DNA of 64,000 nucleotides from Phorcus lineatus (lineage: Eukaryota; Mollusca; Gastropoda; Trochida; Trochidae): positions 29,868,839 to 29,932,838 of the forward strand of contig OV121091.1 of NCBI GenBank assembly GCA_921293015.1, written 5' to 3'. Position numbers and translations under genes: made by a program. The notes under the pieces were generated by a model, which was not told where the DNA came from, did no database searches, and was given only the letters and a program-made list of their open reading frames with translations. Below, in pieces: positions 50,280 through 63,355 of the stretch. The first letter of the stretch is position 1. Each line of letters begins with the position of its first letter.

Positions 50280-53200
50280 GGTTAAAAGTTTTTATGCCAT
50301 TAGTTCAGTTGTTTCTGTCTTGCGAGTCTGTTTATAACCCAATCATCAATAACATGAGGCGAGAATTGGTAGTTATATATTTCACAAAGCGATGAAGACT
50401 GGTGCAAGATACGTATCGGATGCCATTCATGATTATTAGGTTTAGCTTATAAAATGCTCTACTAACCATATTAATTGATTTGACATTTAGTTACGAGGGG
50501 CCCGCTAAATTATTGCTGATCGTTTACTGTGCTGTTATTAGTACAACAGTAAGTGAAGCAGGACCTTTTCTCAATTGACCACAAATGAAATATACATTCA
50601 ATTATAATAGCATTATTGATATAATTGACGTAATAGATATTATGTAGTATATCTTAATGAAAATTGTATATAACAAATCACTGTATACATATTAAATGTA
50701 TATATGCATGTAAAAGCATTATTTAACACTGTTGAATTTGCATATCCTTATAACTGGCATAATTAAAGAAATTTTGATGGTATCTTTGATGAAAGAATTA
50801 GCTTTAAAATGAATCTGTCGATTTACGAAGTTTATTATGATTTTTTCATTTTCTATATGTTAAATGCCCTTAATCTAATTTCTATCACATGTTTAGACTA
50901 CGTTATGGCATGATCGTGATTTACGATTCGTAAAAGCATTAAAAAGCAACATTTCTGTCGATTATATGAACATTACACTAATACTGAATTCTTCGACATT
51001 TGGTCTCATATCCAGGATATGACGTTGCTATGGAAACAGAGTGACGATGACGCAACCAAGGGTTACTATGTGCCAACCTGACAAGTGAGATTATTCATCT
51101 AATGCGTCAGATACGTTCCTGTCAAGGGTCTTGTAGCGAGTTGCATACGCCCCAACCACAACCAGATGCTCCGCGTCCTCTAATGTGTGTACATGCACAT
51201 GTGTACATGTAGATACCTCAAATAGTGTAACAAACCATTTGAGTATTTTGCAGAAATATAATAACGATTAAATAAATATTTTATTTCCGTTAATATATTT
51301 CTGTTATGTTATAATGAAAAGAGTTAACTATAAACTGTTATACTTCTTACAACTGTGACTGTTTAGTCATTAAATATCTGGAATTTAAACACATATCAAC
51401 AAAATATATTGGTTTTATTTCGAATTTATTGAACTTCTATAACAGGCGATTATACGTTCAGTTTGGTCTCTCACTGTAGCACCCTTCGGTATAACTCTAT
51501 ATTGGTTTAATGCTTACTGCAATTGAATGCTCGTACATTCAGTGGTGACCTACAAAGGAACTGACTGTCAGATCATATGAATACACTGAAATTAAGTCCG
51601 ATAGTCCGAAACTAATATCCGAGATGGGTAATTCAAAAAGAGGGGTACCCGAGATGGGTAATTCAATGAGAGTACTCGATTTTTGCGTGACCGCACATGC
51701 GCCTACAATTTTACATTGCATATGATAAAATATCGGTCTATTTATGCATTTTTTAAGGAAATGTAGTGATCGATAGAACGAGAGCGATTTAGAGACAAAT
51801 TTAGAGAAAAGGAATTAATCGATTAAGTAAAAGGAATAAGGTAGAGAAAAAACTAAAACTTCATAGAATATGTATTTAAAAAATATTAAGATCAACTTTT
51901 ATCTCTCGCCCTACACAATGTATTTATTCCCGGGCATAAGATTATGTAGATAGATGTGCATTTTTTCAATGTTATAAAAACGTCGTTATATTTGGAAATA
52001 ACGTGTACATTTTAACACAGTGTTCATTCTTATTTTCTTAAAGTTATTATTTAGTTATCATCATCAGAAGGAATCTCATAATTGCATTCCACGCATAATA
52101 CATCGGATGGTTAATTAATATATTGGCCCTTGCATTGTAAACAGTATGACACGGGCATTCATACATTATTATCCATGCCATCCATGAATTTCAACGGTGT
52201 CCGCTTGTCTGTCATACTCGTTGAAGTATTGGCTTTAAACGTTATGACAACGTGCCATCGCCTTATATGTTTACATTGTAGGTTGTAGACTCTAGTTTTC
52301 GAATTTCTTAATTTTTAAACGCGGAAAGAAATTCAAAAGTATTGCTAAAATAACCTCCAACAATTCTGATATTTTACGTTGAACAACTTAAAATGGAATT
52401 TGCCCATATTGGTACATTGTAATGTAAAACATGACCACAGTCTGAATTAAGAAATGGATAATGAGATCGAATAGTTCAAAATATTAACCGTTGTTAAAGA
52501 TTGAAATAAGTTTAAGTGTACCATAACATGTACTCATAAAGAATTTCAACCTTCCAATATAATAGACCTGCAATACATATGTATTTGAACCTGTCTACAA
52601 TGTGAACAAGTACTTTTGTATCTAACTCTTGTATGTATATCTGCATCTATGTATCATATATAATATGTCTACAATTTATGTACAACAAACTAGGTAAACA
52701 TCTTATGGGAAATAAAAATATAAAAAAAATAAATAAAGAATTTCAAGAAAACAATTTGAAGTAACACTGCAAGGTGGAAAAATTTATTCAAACAGGATAA
52801 TTTTCAATTTGGGGTCAGTTTTTCTTTCTTTAGATTTCTTACTGAAGTTACACTTCATTCACTTCACTTCATACGATCATTCATCTTATGAACAACTAGA
52901 GATAGAGATTACTGATTATATAGAAATATATACACTAGAAAATGATTGATATCTAGTGTTACTGTCTCCTGTAGCCAGTTTCTCAAGCAGTATATTCTTT
53001 AGCTTCTCAATATATTTATACTCCAATACAAGTCGATACCAGGAAGTATTAGATGACAGGAATACTTATGCATCCTATATAACAAGAAACAATGATTTAC
53101 CAATTGAAAATGGTCGCATGACTTATATTTGAAAGCATTATGAATGTATAAAGTTTTTATGTTAATGACTTCGGTGACGACTATTTTTATGGGTTTATCT

Positions 53201-53726
53201 GCAATGTGATGATAGCTTAAATACTCCATCATTAATGAAAAGATTGTTACACTAAGAAGATTAGTCTGATTATAACTATAAGCGTTGAATATTGCGAAGA
53301 ATTTCTTGAACAATGAAAGTAATAATCATTATGTATCTTAATGGCATCTTATATTATCATGTAACATGCACATCTTCAATAACACGTCTGTCGTTTTAGT
53401 TGAAATGCAAATGACTGTTTGTACCGCAAGCATGTACCATATTGTACCCTCATGTGTTGCTGCAAGTGACCTGAGTACATAAACTAGTCTGTTCATTTAG
53501 AGGATATTATGTGAGCTTCAAATACAGTGCGATATATAAGGAAACTGGAAATCGATGCACCGGTAGTTTGGAGCTTTATAGTCTAACGTACATATTGCTA
53601 TTTTTACCTAAATAACCTTTTGGTAAGCAAGTCTAGATTCGAATTCAACTACTCAATATCTGAAGCTTCTTTGTTATTTTTGAAAATATATGTATATGTA
53701 TGTATACTGAAAATATATGTATATAT

Positions 53727-53762
<36 letters not shown>

Positions 53763-54445
53763 GTATGTATATGTTTTTAAGACATTTTTCACTGTGTTCA
53801 GGCTGTTCATAGTAAGTTATTTTACGGTCATCGTAAGATGGCGTCCACCGATAACCCTTGAATTGTTCATTTCTCAAGAACCTGTCTATGTGATTTCAAA
53901 ACTATTGCTCATATAATGTACTTGTGTCACATGTATTTCATATAAAGTAGGAAATTACTGAAATACTTCATATCAGGCGTTGGAAAAAAATCGCGATGAG
54001 CCTGGTTATAGAAGCTGACCTCGATGATTATGCACTGGCCAAAAAAACTGACATTAAGCCAAATTACAAAAGAAACGCCAATAAACATTTTACACGGGTC
54101 TATTCTTATAAACTTGTAAAAAACGAAGACATGATGCTTGTACATAATTGTTATTAACGTTCTTATATTCAAAAATATCAAAAGGCGTTATCATAACCTA
54201 GAGGATTAGTTTAGATTGTATTTTAATGAGATTGGATCAAAAGGGGGAGTGGAATTTTGATGCTATCATGACTGTTTCCTAATGGTTGGCAGTTTGGTGT
54301 CTTCATACAAAGGACACTACGCATTATTTACTGCTTAGATGAATCATGATGATACAAAAAAAACTATTTTTTAAAAAGTAGGTTACATTTACACTAGTTT
54401 GTGAAGACCAAATGATGGTAATAACACAACGGCAATTTCTCCAGA
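50280..54445. other. Non-coding stretch
   Basis: I see no exon or RNA gene. There is a small 30-bp tandem duplication (gagatgggtaattca twice) at about 51619-51670 and a compound microsatellite at 53727-53762. Confidence 0.45.
53727..53762. repeat. Compound (AC)n-(AT)n microsatellite
   Basis: An AC run of about 11 repeats is followed by an AT run of about 7, with irregular atgt/gtat repeats on both sides. Confidence 0.93.
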
Positions 54446-54449
54446 CTTG

Positions 54450-54881
54450 CGATAACAGGGCTGCACGACTGACATCTCGCTCAATCATTGGCTACACGTG
54501 AATGTGCGAAGAGAACATATAATCCTGATCTACACATTCATGGCGCTAAATAGTGCTGCTCCAGCGTATCTTCAAGCGCTCATACAACCCCATATACCAG
54601 CTTGATCGCTACGGTTATGGACTGAACCTCTAAGAACAGTTCCTAGAACTAGAATAAGCCGCTACGGCAGCAGATGCTTCAAGAAAGCTGCACTAGATCT
54701 ATGAAATAGACGTCCATTACAGCTGAGGAACATCAGCTCATATACAACTTCAAAATGCAGTCAAAATTATCTATTCCAGCAAGTTTATCCAATTTAGACT
54801 CATGACTGTATTTATGTACTGATTTATAGATATAAATCAGAGCGCTATACAAATTTTGCTTATCATTATTATCATTCTTAG
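54450..54881 (+). mobile_element. CR1/L2-like LINE, 3' end with the protein's C-terminus
   Basis: The translated pieces carry the typical C-terminal tail of CR1/L2-clade reverse transcriptase proteins. They include a piece like NRAARL, then HWLHVNVRREHIILIYTF, MALNSAAPAYLQALIQ, the PRTRISRYGSR block and KAALDL, and a final QNYLFQQVYP, ending in a stop at 54795-54797. The untranslated tail gagcgctatac-aaatttt, then cattattatcatt, is the usual short repeat-rich 3' end of this group. Two in-frame stops and one frame jump near 54490 show it is dead. It is 5'-truncated, as is normal for LINEs. Confidence 0.85.
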
Positions 54882-57412
54882 TATATTCCCATGCTATATG
54901 ATTCATTTCTTTAAATTCCTCTTATAAATACACTATTTCCTAAATCAATAAAGCACGAGAGCTTTAAGTTGGTCTAGCCAATCTTGCATTCAAGCAATCA
55001 AAAAGTTTTTCAGATTTTTGATTAAATTTTCTATATATAAGCAATATGTGTCGTGATTCAACCTGTCCCAGGACGCACTCTCTGATCGAAGGTGAAAAGC
55101 TGTTGATGACGTCATTTAGCGGCTGTAACGGTCCAAAATGAAACATATCTGAAAGCATGTTCACCGTCGGGATGGTATGGTTGGCCTCTTGCACGTGTTT
55201 ATGAAGCGTGAAAGTGTTTCACAATCGGTGGCAAAGTTTAGGAAATTTACAATTTCATACCGATTCGAAGTTACACCGTCATATGCTGTATTCAGTATGT
55301 GAAAGTTGGCTTATCAGCATTTGTTCTGTGAGCAGTAAAATAACTCGGTAATAATAATAACAATTGTGCAGTTTCTTCAGGTGCATGAGCGCAGCTGGCA
55401 TTCCGATCTATTAAACATGTCAGTTGTAACGTCACTGAAAGAAAGGGTAAAGTTGGTCTAAAGCTATCATGTGACGAAGAACAGTTTAAATCAATGATAG
55501 GATTATCCAATATCGCTTCATCTAGAGGGTATTTTGACATCATTTGTTCAATGGAAATGCAAGAACAATAATGTGTTCTCTAACAGTAGTGTCCGTTGAC
55601 CTGTTTTTGTCCACTTTCAGAAAAAGTTTACATTTTTATATGTAGATTTTACTAGTTTTTTATTGATAACATAAGAATTTGACTCTCTGTAGGAAATGTC
55701 TTATGTCCACATCCATGAATGATATATGCTTATCGATATTTCATTTAAAAACTGACAACTTCATTTGATCTTCAGGTTAGGGAATTCGGTTCAAATATTG
55801 CAGTAAAGATTATAGAAAGGCTTTGATAAGAGCCTGTGCACGTTACTTGCTTAACGGCGAAGTCTTTAATTATTTATCAGGAAGATAAACAAAAAAACGA
55901 TGTAACCGCTGAACGATAAACAGGATATGCTAATACACTCTATTAGAGCTGTAGAAATAGATAAATTTTCGATAGACCATTCAAACCGAATCAATTTTCC
56001 CTTTGGTGACATGATTCTTTTACGAGCGTTATCTCCTTAACAAAAGGCTGAAGTTTGAGCAGCAAATACAAATTTGAAATTCAATAGTTTGATCAATATG
56101 CAACAGACTCTGTTTATTGGTAACTTTGTCGATGTAAACAAAGGAAACACATATAATAAAGAATCTTCTTTAGTTGCAGTGGTAAACATGAATGATGTAT
56201 GATTTAAAAACAGTTATATGTTTTTATTAAACTTATCTTATAAGACCGCACGATGTTAAACTGAAAACTTGAAAATATAAACATTTACATACATAACGTT
56301 ACAATTTAAATGTATAATTTGTTTTCACATATCTAAGTAAACAGGTTTTAATTATTCTAAACTTATTGAACCTAATAAAATAAGTATAAATAAACTTACA
56401 CAGTCATTGTAATAACGGCATGTATATGTAAATAACTTATATGACAGTTAAAGATGCCTCTTTGTGTCTGTTTAAAGAAAGGTAGATGCATTCACATGTA
56501 GATATTTTCAAAATGCTGTTGTGACAATCTTTATCCTGAATTAATAGCACACAAAAACTCTTTTCAAATAAGGAAAGAGTCGTCAAGTGCGGGATAAAAA
56601 GCTGAATAAATGAATCTAAATCGAATACAGTAAAGGCTTTTTGTTTTTTACCCTGTGTAACCTTTAAAAAAGATGATCAGTCATCATCGGTCAATTGATT
56701 CCTCTAAACGTAAGATATTCTTTCTTCTAGGAGATAAAGTGAAATCAATTCGGTCCAGTAATTTGTTATTGATTTGTTCGGCTTCGATATACTTTTATAT
56801 TCTAGCACAGTTTCGGTAAAGATCAGAGGCTCCGCCCTTCCTTTGTTCGGTCTTTAAGTATATGACGTCAAGAAAAAATAGCACATGACGTCTAAATCGG
56901 TAGCGTTATTAAATTACCAACTATTTCCATAGTCGAGGATTTTCATTTCGAGGCCAAATTCATTTACGTTTATTTTGATTAAAATATTATTTACACGAGT
57001 TAAAATATACCTGCTAGAAAACAAACAGGGTAACCTCAAAGATCATTATTTTTGCTAAAAAGTACTATGTTCCGTGCACTACTATTATTGTCAAACCACT
57101 CGGCCTTCGGCCTCGTCCTTTAATTATATCAGTTTAGGGCAAAACTACTTTATTGCAAAACACATGATGGTTGAGGCTCCTCTTTTTCTTAATTGTATAA
57201 TGTTATACCTAAAATATGATTGCGCCCTGGTATATAAAATATTTGTGACATAAATTTAAACTCATTTTGAATTATTATTTGAAAATAACACATTGTTGAT
57301 TCTTGCGTTCATTCCAAATAAGAAAGAGGATACCATTTTCCTGTTATCTGATGTGATTATTGAAGCTAGTTAACTCCTTTAAGTATATTTCAGCAGTTTT
57401 TACTTTTTGTAG
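54882..57412. other. Non-coding stretch upstream of the sulfotransferase gene
   Basis: Open frames at 54964-55194 and 55292-55543 (minus) have no recognisable domain. Two partial CRE-like sites (tgacgtca, tgacgtct) lie near 56865 and 56887 in a short CpG-containing patch. A promoter for the sulfotransferase gene may lie here, but no core element is obvious. Confidence 0.4.
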
Positions 57413-57481
57413 GAAAAGGCAAGAGCGTAGTGAGATGGATTTATATGACGTTTATCGAGTGTGATAACAAAATCAAGTAAG
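57413..57481 (+). other. Probable 5' UTR exon of the sulfotransferase gene
   Basis: A 69-bp segment is bounded by a strong acceptor (a T-rich tract, actttttgtag, ending at 57412) and a strong donor (AAG then gtaagc at 57482). All frames contain stops, so it is not coding. It holds a short upstream frame starting at its ATG. It precedes the first coding exon by about 1 kb on the same strand. Confidence 0.5.
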
Positions 57482-58559
57482 GTAAGCATTTTTTAGAAGT
57501 AAACATTCATGTTCTAGGTAAAAGATACAAAAATGTATTGCTTTCTCATGAAATTGGTGACTTCATACTAATAATTTAAGGAAAGCGTCGATTCGAATTA
57601 CACCACAGTTAGCTAGACGGCAACTATTCAGCCTGTGTTCAGGGCAGCCTTTTCTTGAATTGTTCTCAGTCAGCGCGAACTCAAACAATGCATCATACCC
57701 AGTCCAATATCCCCATCTGTTGCTCCTACCGCGTACCAGTTTGAACCTCTATAATGACTTAAATACTCTCGAATGACAATAAGTCAATGTACTGAACGAA
57801 CAGGTAATATTGACAAAAATTACAATCATTACTCAGACTGAAAAAAACCCTGCTAACCCAGTTCAATATTTCAGTGTGGCTACAACCGGATGGTAGATGG
57901 TAGGTGAATTTTAAACACTCAATTCATGAATAGTTATGTCGCTTTGTAATTGCAGAGATATATATTTATGTTACGCTGCCATGAACAGCTCATGTTGCCG
58001 GAAGCTGCGTATATTTACTTACCTTATAGCAGTTTATTGTTTTTTAAATGTTGCTCGCTTATACTAAAATGACAACCTCAAATTTCGTTCGGCAATTAAT
58101 TCAGTGAATGTTTTTTTTATTGCTTTGCAACGACACATCGTTCCGTTTTCAGTGATTGTCTTATTTCCAAAGTGCATCCATGAGTTACTTCCCTTGAATT
58201 TCAATATGCTGCTTCACTGTACTGTTAAAGTGATAATGTCGTTTCATGTCTACGCCAAGTATTACCAATGAGTAGCTTCGGAAAAGGATAAATAAATGAT
58301 GAATATTGGATCTGCGATATAACGTCATTATCTTATATAAAGTTGTATTCATTTGAATGCTTGGATAAGTGGAAGAACAGTTTGTAAAATAATCTTATTG
58401 AGCATTGTGGTTTGGACATTTATGTTATGTGAACCACGGCCATATTATTCAGATATTTTAAACCGAGTAAGAAAAATAAACGTTCTATCTTGCAGAGTTA
58501 TACTGATGTCAGTCAGCTTGACAAAGTAATGACAAGAATCCAGCCACTTGTTTGATGGG

Positions 58560-58662
58560 ATGAAGACCATTTTGAGAAAATACTCTTTCTCTGTGAAAAG
58601 AAAAAGGAAAAAGATCCTGGCCTTACTATTAGTGATGCTTACTGTATTCATAATCCAAACGG
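58560..58662 (+). CDS. Carbohydrate sulfotransferase, coding exon 1 (signal anchor)
   Basis: The ATG at 58560 opens 34 codons plus one base. The peptide starts MKTILRKYSF, has a basic cluster (KRKRKK), then a hydrophobic span (ILALLLVMLTVFII). This is a short cytoplasmic tail and signal anchor, as expected for a type II Golgi enzyme. The acceptor before the exon (ttctatcttgcag, ending at 58495) gives 64 bp of 5' UTR, and the donor (ACGG then gtgaga) is at 58663. The one spare base pairs with two bases of the next coding exon to give a Gly codon. A nearby earlier ATG (58555) is in another frame and meets a stop at once. Confidence 0.85.
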
Positions 58663-58917
58663 GTGAGAAAAAATTCATACGTAAAATCCTAAGCAATTTA
58701 TACCCCCATCCTTGTTTACAATCGTGACTTAACTTTGGGTATTTTATGATGAAAAAGAGCGATGAAAACAGCTATCAGCAAGAAAACCCTTTTAATTTGG
58801 GTCGAGGTTCAGTAAAGTCATGGTCGACAATCTTTACCTGGAATGTTTGATTTGAATTGTATGAACATTATCTACAAAGCCTTTTGTGTATGGTTAAATT
58901 GATTGCTGAACATAGAC

Positions 58918-58923
<6 letters not shown>

Positions 58924-58984
<61 letters not shown>
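58924..58984. repeat. (TA)30 microsatellite in an intron
   Basis: A pure TA run of about 61 bp in the intron between coding exons 1 and 2 of the sulfotransferase gene. Confidence 0.97.
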
Positions 58985-58988
<4 letters not shown>

Positions 58989-59267
58989 CTTTGCAGTCAT
59001 GTCAGTCATGTTGTATTTTTGTTGCCATTTCCTTACATCATGACTGTTCTGTTACACAACTAATTTCATATTTTTTCTCAACTGCATCAAAAGATAATGT
59101 TATTATTTGTATCGTGACTCAAATTGAAAGAATTAACCAACATACATATATAAATATTGAGATAAGTTTAGATTCATTTTGAAATCACTTCAACTTTTCG
59201 AATATAAAAGAGAAATGGAACACCCTAACGATTTGTCATCTTACCAATGAATGTAAATAATTGACAG

Positions 59268-59410
59268 GTAATCCGTTTGTGAGGAAGGGAAATGACTTAC
59301 GAACGTTTTCTTTGATTCCCGTTCTGCCTGAGGATACCAAAAGCATCGATAACTTATTGAAGACGTACAACAATCATCTTCTAGATCAACTACAGGAGGA
59401 AGACGTGAAA
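59268..59410 (+). CDS. Carbohydrate sulfotransferase, coding exon 2 (stem region)
   Basis: The acceptor aattgacag ends at 59267 and the donor (GTGAAA then gtaaga) begins at 59411. It encodes residues 35-82 of the joined protein, a hydrophilic, partly acidic stretch (GNPFVRKGND to QEEDVK). This is the lumenal stem that holds the catalytic domain away from the membrane. Phases fit exon 1 (one base carried in) and exon 3 (phase 0). Confidence 0.82.
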
Positions 59411-59733
59411 GTAAGAATACTTTACCCTATCGTAGCCATTACAGACTTAAAAGAAATCACTACTCATATCATGAGTATCAAAATATGTTTACGAGTTTAA
59501 TCATAAATGGTGAAAAATACAAATGGTAACTAAATTACGATTAGCTACTTTCTGATATATATTAAAACGTAACTACATGTTTCTCTTCTAAATAAGATGA
59601 ATACAATTTGAATTTTAACGTAAATTCATTAATCATTTACTCAATTCTGTTATTACTTGATATAAAGGTAAATGAGAAATTGACTCTTTAATGTTATCTT
59701 CGAAAATTCAAGCCTATCCCTTTGTCACTGCAG

Positions 59734-60849
59734 GAAGTGGATACCAAAGTTTATCAAGAAAGAAATATTCATTTGCAAAGGGCATGTAAAAGGGTACAAG
59801 CAACACTGGGTCGAGTCAATGGTAAATCCCTGTCGCACATGTGGACTCTACAGAAACCACCAATCGTTTTTTGTCCGGCATATAAAGCCGGAACTACTTT
59901 TTGGGCAAAAGTATTGCATGTGCTAAGACTTGATGATTCAAGACTGTTGTCCCCGTTTCATGTGTTTGACAGCTTTTCATTACAACATAACTTAACCCTA
60001 CTGTCACACCAGTTCGTTACTTTTTCGTCTGTTCCAACAAGGTATTTGGATAATTTCATGAAGTTCTTATTTGTGAGGAATCCATATCAAAGACTGTTTT
60101 CTGTGTATGTAGATAAAGTGTTGGCACCCAACAACTTTTTTGTGGAGTATGGATCCAAAGTTAAACTGAGTTCAAGAAATGATTCCACGAATGACGATCC
60201 TTTGTGTGCCACTGATATGACGTTTAAGGAGTTCATCACATCAATTCTAGATACCAGTGTTCTTGAGAAACATTTGGTACCCATGCATAAATTGTGTCAT
60301 GTTTGTCATATAAAGTATGACATAATAGGCAAGTTTGAAACTTTTCAACAAGATGTCGGTCATGTGTTGAAGAAAATTGGCAGTCTCAATCAAAGACTTA
60401 CTTTCAAGAACTTGGACTACGAGAAGCGTCTGGATATTTTGTTATATCAGGTGATCCGAGCATTTAAGCTTGAAACGAATTGGGGGAAATGCCTCACGAA
60501 ACATTCTGCCTGGGCTAGGCTCTGGAGACAGCTTCAGATATCGGGCTTTATCAACAAGGAACAAAGCTACAATTTATCCAAGGAAGAGAGTGAACGTATT
60601 ACAATGGCAGATTACATTAATATGGCTCTGAAAGCCTTTAAAGTTTCTGATTGGAGAGCTCATCGCAATAAGCACGAGGCCTTCCTTCAAGCTTACAGTC
60701 AACTATCAAAGAATCAGTTGTCAAGGCTGAGGTCACTATACTTGAAGGACTTTTGGCTCTTCGGCTATGAGGACCGACCTATGGAACTTTTTACAATGCC
60801 AAAACCTCGGCAGGTCGATTTTGATTTTTTTGACGTTATGAGTAAATAA
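59734..60849 (+). CDS. Carbohydrate sulfotransferase, CHST8-14 type, catalytic exon
   Basis: This last coding exon follows the acceptor tttgtcactgcag and ends at TAA 60847-60849. With exons 1 and 2 it gives a 453-residue type II Golgi enzyme. The enzyme moves sulfate from PAPS to a sugar chain, likely a glycosaminoglycan or N-acetylhexosamine glycan. The 5'-phosphosulfate-binding loop is CPAYKAGTTFW (residues 129-139). The 3'-phosphate-binding motif is FVRNPYQRLFSVY (195-207). The block HLVPMHKLCHVCHIKYDIIG (262-281) and the ending LYLKDFWLFGY (417-427) are marks of the CHST8-14/HNK-1 sulfotransferase family. Possible N-glycosylation sites are at Asn168, 231 and 362. The segment 300-405 is longer than in vertebrate members, a common trait of the expanded molluscan relatives. 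Which sugar position is sulfated cannot be told. The gene looks intact. Confidence 0.95.
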   Translation, partial: EVDTKVYQERNIHLQRACKRVQATLGRVNGKSLSHMWTLQKPPIVFCPAYKAGTTFWAKVLHVLRLDDSRLLSPFHVFDSFSLQHNLTLLSHQFVTFSSVPTRYLDNFMKFLFVRNPYQRLFSVYVDKVLAPNNFFVEYGSKVKLSSRNDSTNDDPLCATDMTFKEFITSILDTSVLEKHLVPMHKLCHVCHIKYDIIGKFETFQQDVGHVLKKIGSLNQRLTFKNLDYEKRLDILLYQVIRAFKLETNWGKCLTKHSAWARLWRQLQISGFINKEQSYNLSKEESERITMADYINMALKAFKVSDWRAHRNKHEAFLQAYSQLSKNQLSRLRSLYLKDFWLFGYEDRPMELFTMPKPRQVDFDFFDVMSK

Positions 60850-60850
60850 A
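60845..60850 (+). terminator. Poly(A) signal overlapping the stop codon
   Basis: AATAAA at 60845-60850 includes the stop TAA (60847-60849) of the sulfotransferase gene. About 30-45 bases later comes a GU/U-rich run (ctctgtctgtatgt), as expected downstream of a cleavage site. If used, the 3' UTR would be only about 20-30 bases. A later signal could be used instead. Confidence 0.55.
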
Positions 60851-60889
60851 GATAATTTTTAACTTTTTAGAATGACTCAAGACCTCTGT

Positions 60890-63355
60890 CTGTATGTCCA
60901 CATGAACGTAAGGGCAGCAATCCGCCTTGGCAATGGTTTATAAATATGTTAACGTTAGCAACAGCCATGCAATTTTTTATAGTTCAAGCAAGGTTTTCTG
61001 GGATATCCATGCGTCCAACGGTACGTTCAATCTGGTTCCAAGTATGATCTCTGGAATTGTCATTTTGACTGTAAGTTTCCAACGGTAGTTGATCAATATC
61101 CTGTTTCTGCAAGAATGCTTCCGTTGTCTGCGTTCTGTGAGCAGGTTCTTCGAATTCAAGCATGTCGTAAAAGCGTTGTTTCGATTTTGTTCGGTATGTA
61201 TTGCAAGTGAAATTTCCTTTTAACTCTCAGTTTTACTGTTATTGTAAATTCCAGTTTATACATTAACGGACCCCCGCAATGGCTCACTCTACTTTGTAAG
61301 TAGTCTTTAATTATTTCACCTCCCAACCGTTGCACTAGCATTTTTCTATCTACACAGTTTTAATCAGAAAACACTGTGTTTGCACTACGCCAAATAATGA
61401 CGTGAATGACGATGTTTGCTCCCCCTAAAATGTACTCTGACATCCTTTGTAGACATAAAGACATGTGGTAGAATTCTTTATAGTCGGAAAACGTCATTGT
61501 GTTGAGTTGCAGCAATGACGCAATGGGTTGCCTCTGTATGACTCATTCTAATGTTTTGATGACGTATTGTAGTTGTATGAAGAGGTATCTTCATTAAAAT
61601 GTATGATTTAAAAGACAACGAAATGGACCTTCAGCATCAGGTCTAAAAAAAGGCCCTCCCCTATATCAATGGCTATAGGACTGACAATCGCAAGATTGTC
61701 AAAATTCTCGCCAAGACGGAAATATAAATTAAGTTATTCGATAATCATTTGTCCATTGTCTATTTAGACCTCTAGACCGCCTAGATATTATTTCAAAAAG
61801 TTTAGAGTCGATACACTCTTGTAATTTTTCACGATTTATTTAATTAAATTAATTTACGTGTTAATTATTTGTCCCCTCCAAGATATGAAGTTAGAGAACA
61901 CTTTCTCGATGCAGTTTGGTAATTACCAACAAATAGCTAAATACAAATTGCGTGATCGCGAAACCCAGAAATATTCAAGGGATTACAGCCATTGGCAATG
62001 TTGTAATACAAGCTTATTAATAGTTGTAATTAGGACTTGAGAGAAAAAGAAGGACAAGAAAACAATTATAGAAGATTTATTTCATTTTACTATAGCCCCA
62101 AAAGAGATGCCGTATTTGCGCCCCTTTCATGCTTGTATTTTGGAGAATAAGACACTTAATATCAAAAGCTTCTCTTTTCAAAAAGGTGACTTGGATTACT
62201 TGGTTAGTTATCAGAAGTAGAGATCGTATACTAATAACCGAGAGTGATAGTTCTAATACTTCGAGTTTGATTACCCTAATGGCTATGATTTCCATCCGGT
62301 AGACAAATGATATAAAACTTTATTTCCTACTCAAAACGAAAAACGAAACTTAGAAATGTCCATCCTTTTGCCAAATTTGTCTTTCAAATGACAAGCGTGT
62401 GGGGCTTTTACATGTAAGTGAGTTATCACTATTTGGCTTGTATTTCTGGTTCTTATAGTCTCTGAAGGCTTCTCAGAGGGAGAAAGCAGTGGAAATAGGG
62501 GCGACCACTATTAAGCACTTCTGTTCCAGAGATAAACGATCTAACTGCTGCTTACAGCTACTGAGATACACTATATCTTCACCTATGCATCGTCGACTGT
62601 TTTCCAACAATAACAATACGGTAATATATCAATGTTAGACATGAAAAAATCCCCTCGAGACACTAAATCAAACAAAGTAAAAGGCATCAACAAAATTTAG
62701 CATATATTCGAATTTAATCAAAATGTAATCTTCCAAGTGTCCAAGGTGATCAAGATATCTAAACTCTAAAGAGCAGAGAAACATTAGGCATACAGCACAA
62801 TGAAACACTTTAGTATTTGTTTTATGGTAAAATATTTTACTCATTAACCATAGCAACTAATGAAGACAATTTACCCTCAATCGAGTGACATGATTATCTT
62901 TCCGGCCATTGGCCCTTCTGACCAGGAAGAATGACTTCAAGAATGTTTCAATTTACTTGATATTTCATCGGTATGACAGGATGAGCACCGTACCATCAGG
63001 ATTATACTTGTTAAAAAAGACCTTAACTTGTATTTCTCGTTCCATCACAGATAATTCAATAATATTAATGAAATGCTAGCAGAGTTGTAGACTAATCTTA
63101 CATCGACTTTTTATAATAAATAATTCCTAAAAATTCAACACCTCTAAATAATTGTTCTAAACCTCTAAATAATCCTACACTTACATGTACATAAGAAACA
63201 CTTGTTAGGTAAACAATAAAAACTACTCGTTCGACATTCTTTATATCAATTTGATAACAGTAGAAGGACACACAACGAAACCACCTCTGCCGTGAAGGTG
63301 AAGTGGAACATAAAGGAGGTTGGTTATCTGTGAAGATTATTTTTGCAAACGATTG
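60890..63355. other. Non-coding stretch between two convergent genes
   Basis: I see no exon. It must contain the 3' UTR of the minus-strand fibrinogen-domain gene at its right end. No canonical AATAAA on the minus strand was found close to that stop; only TATAAA-type variants occur (near 63110 and 63240). Confidence 0.4.
61682..61701. repeat. Small perfect hairpin
   Basis: An 8-bp stem (tgacaatc / gattgtca) closes a gcaa tetraloop of the stable GNRA type. It is too short to assign a role. Confidence 0.6.

Noticed and set aside
54964-55543. Two minus-strand open frames, one beginning near a ctttcag acceptor
   Set aside because: The only donor is weak, the peptides resemble nothing known, and the sequence composition is ordinary.
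58445-58696. 83-codon minus-strand open frame
   Set aside because: It is antisense to the signal-anchor exon of the sulfotransferase gene, whose splice phases and membrane span are far better supported.
60087-60284. 65-codon minus-strand open frame
   Set aside because: It lies inside the sulfotransferase catalytic exon in the opposite frame.
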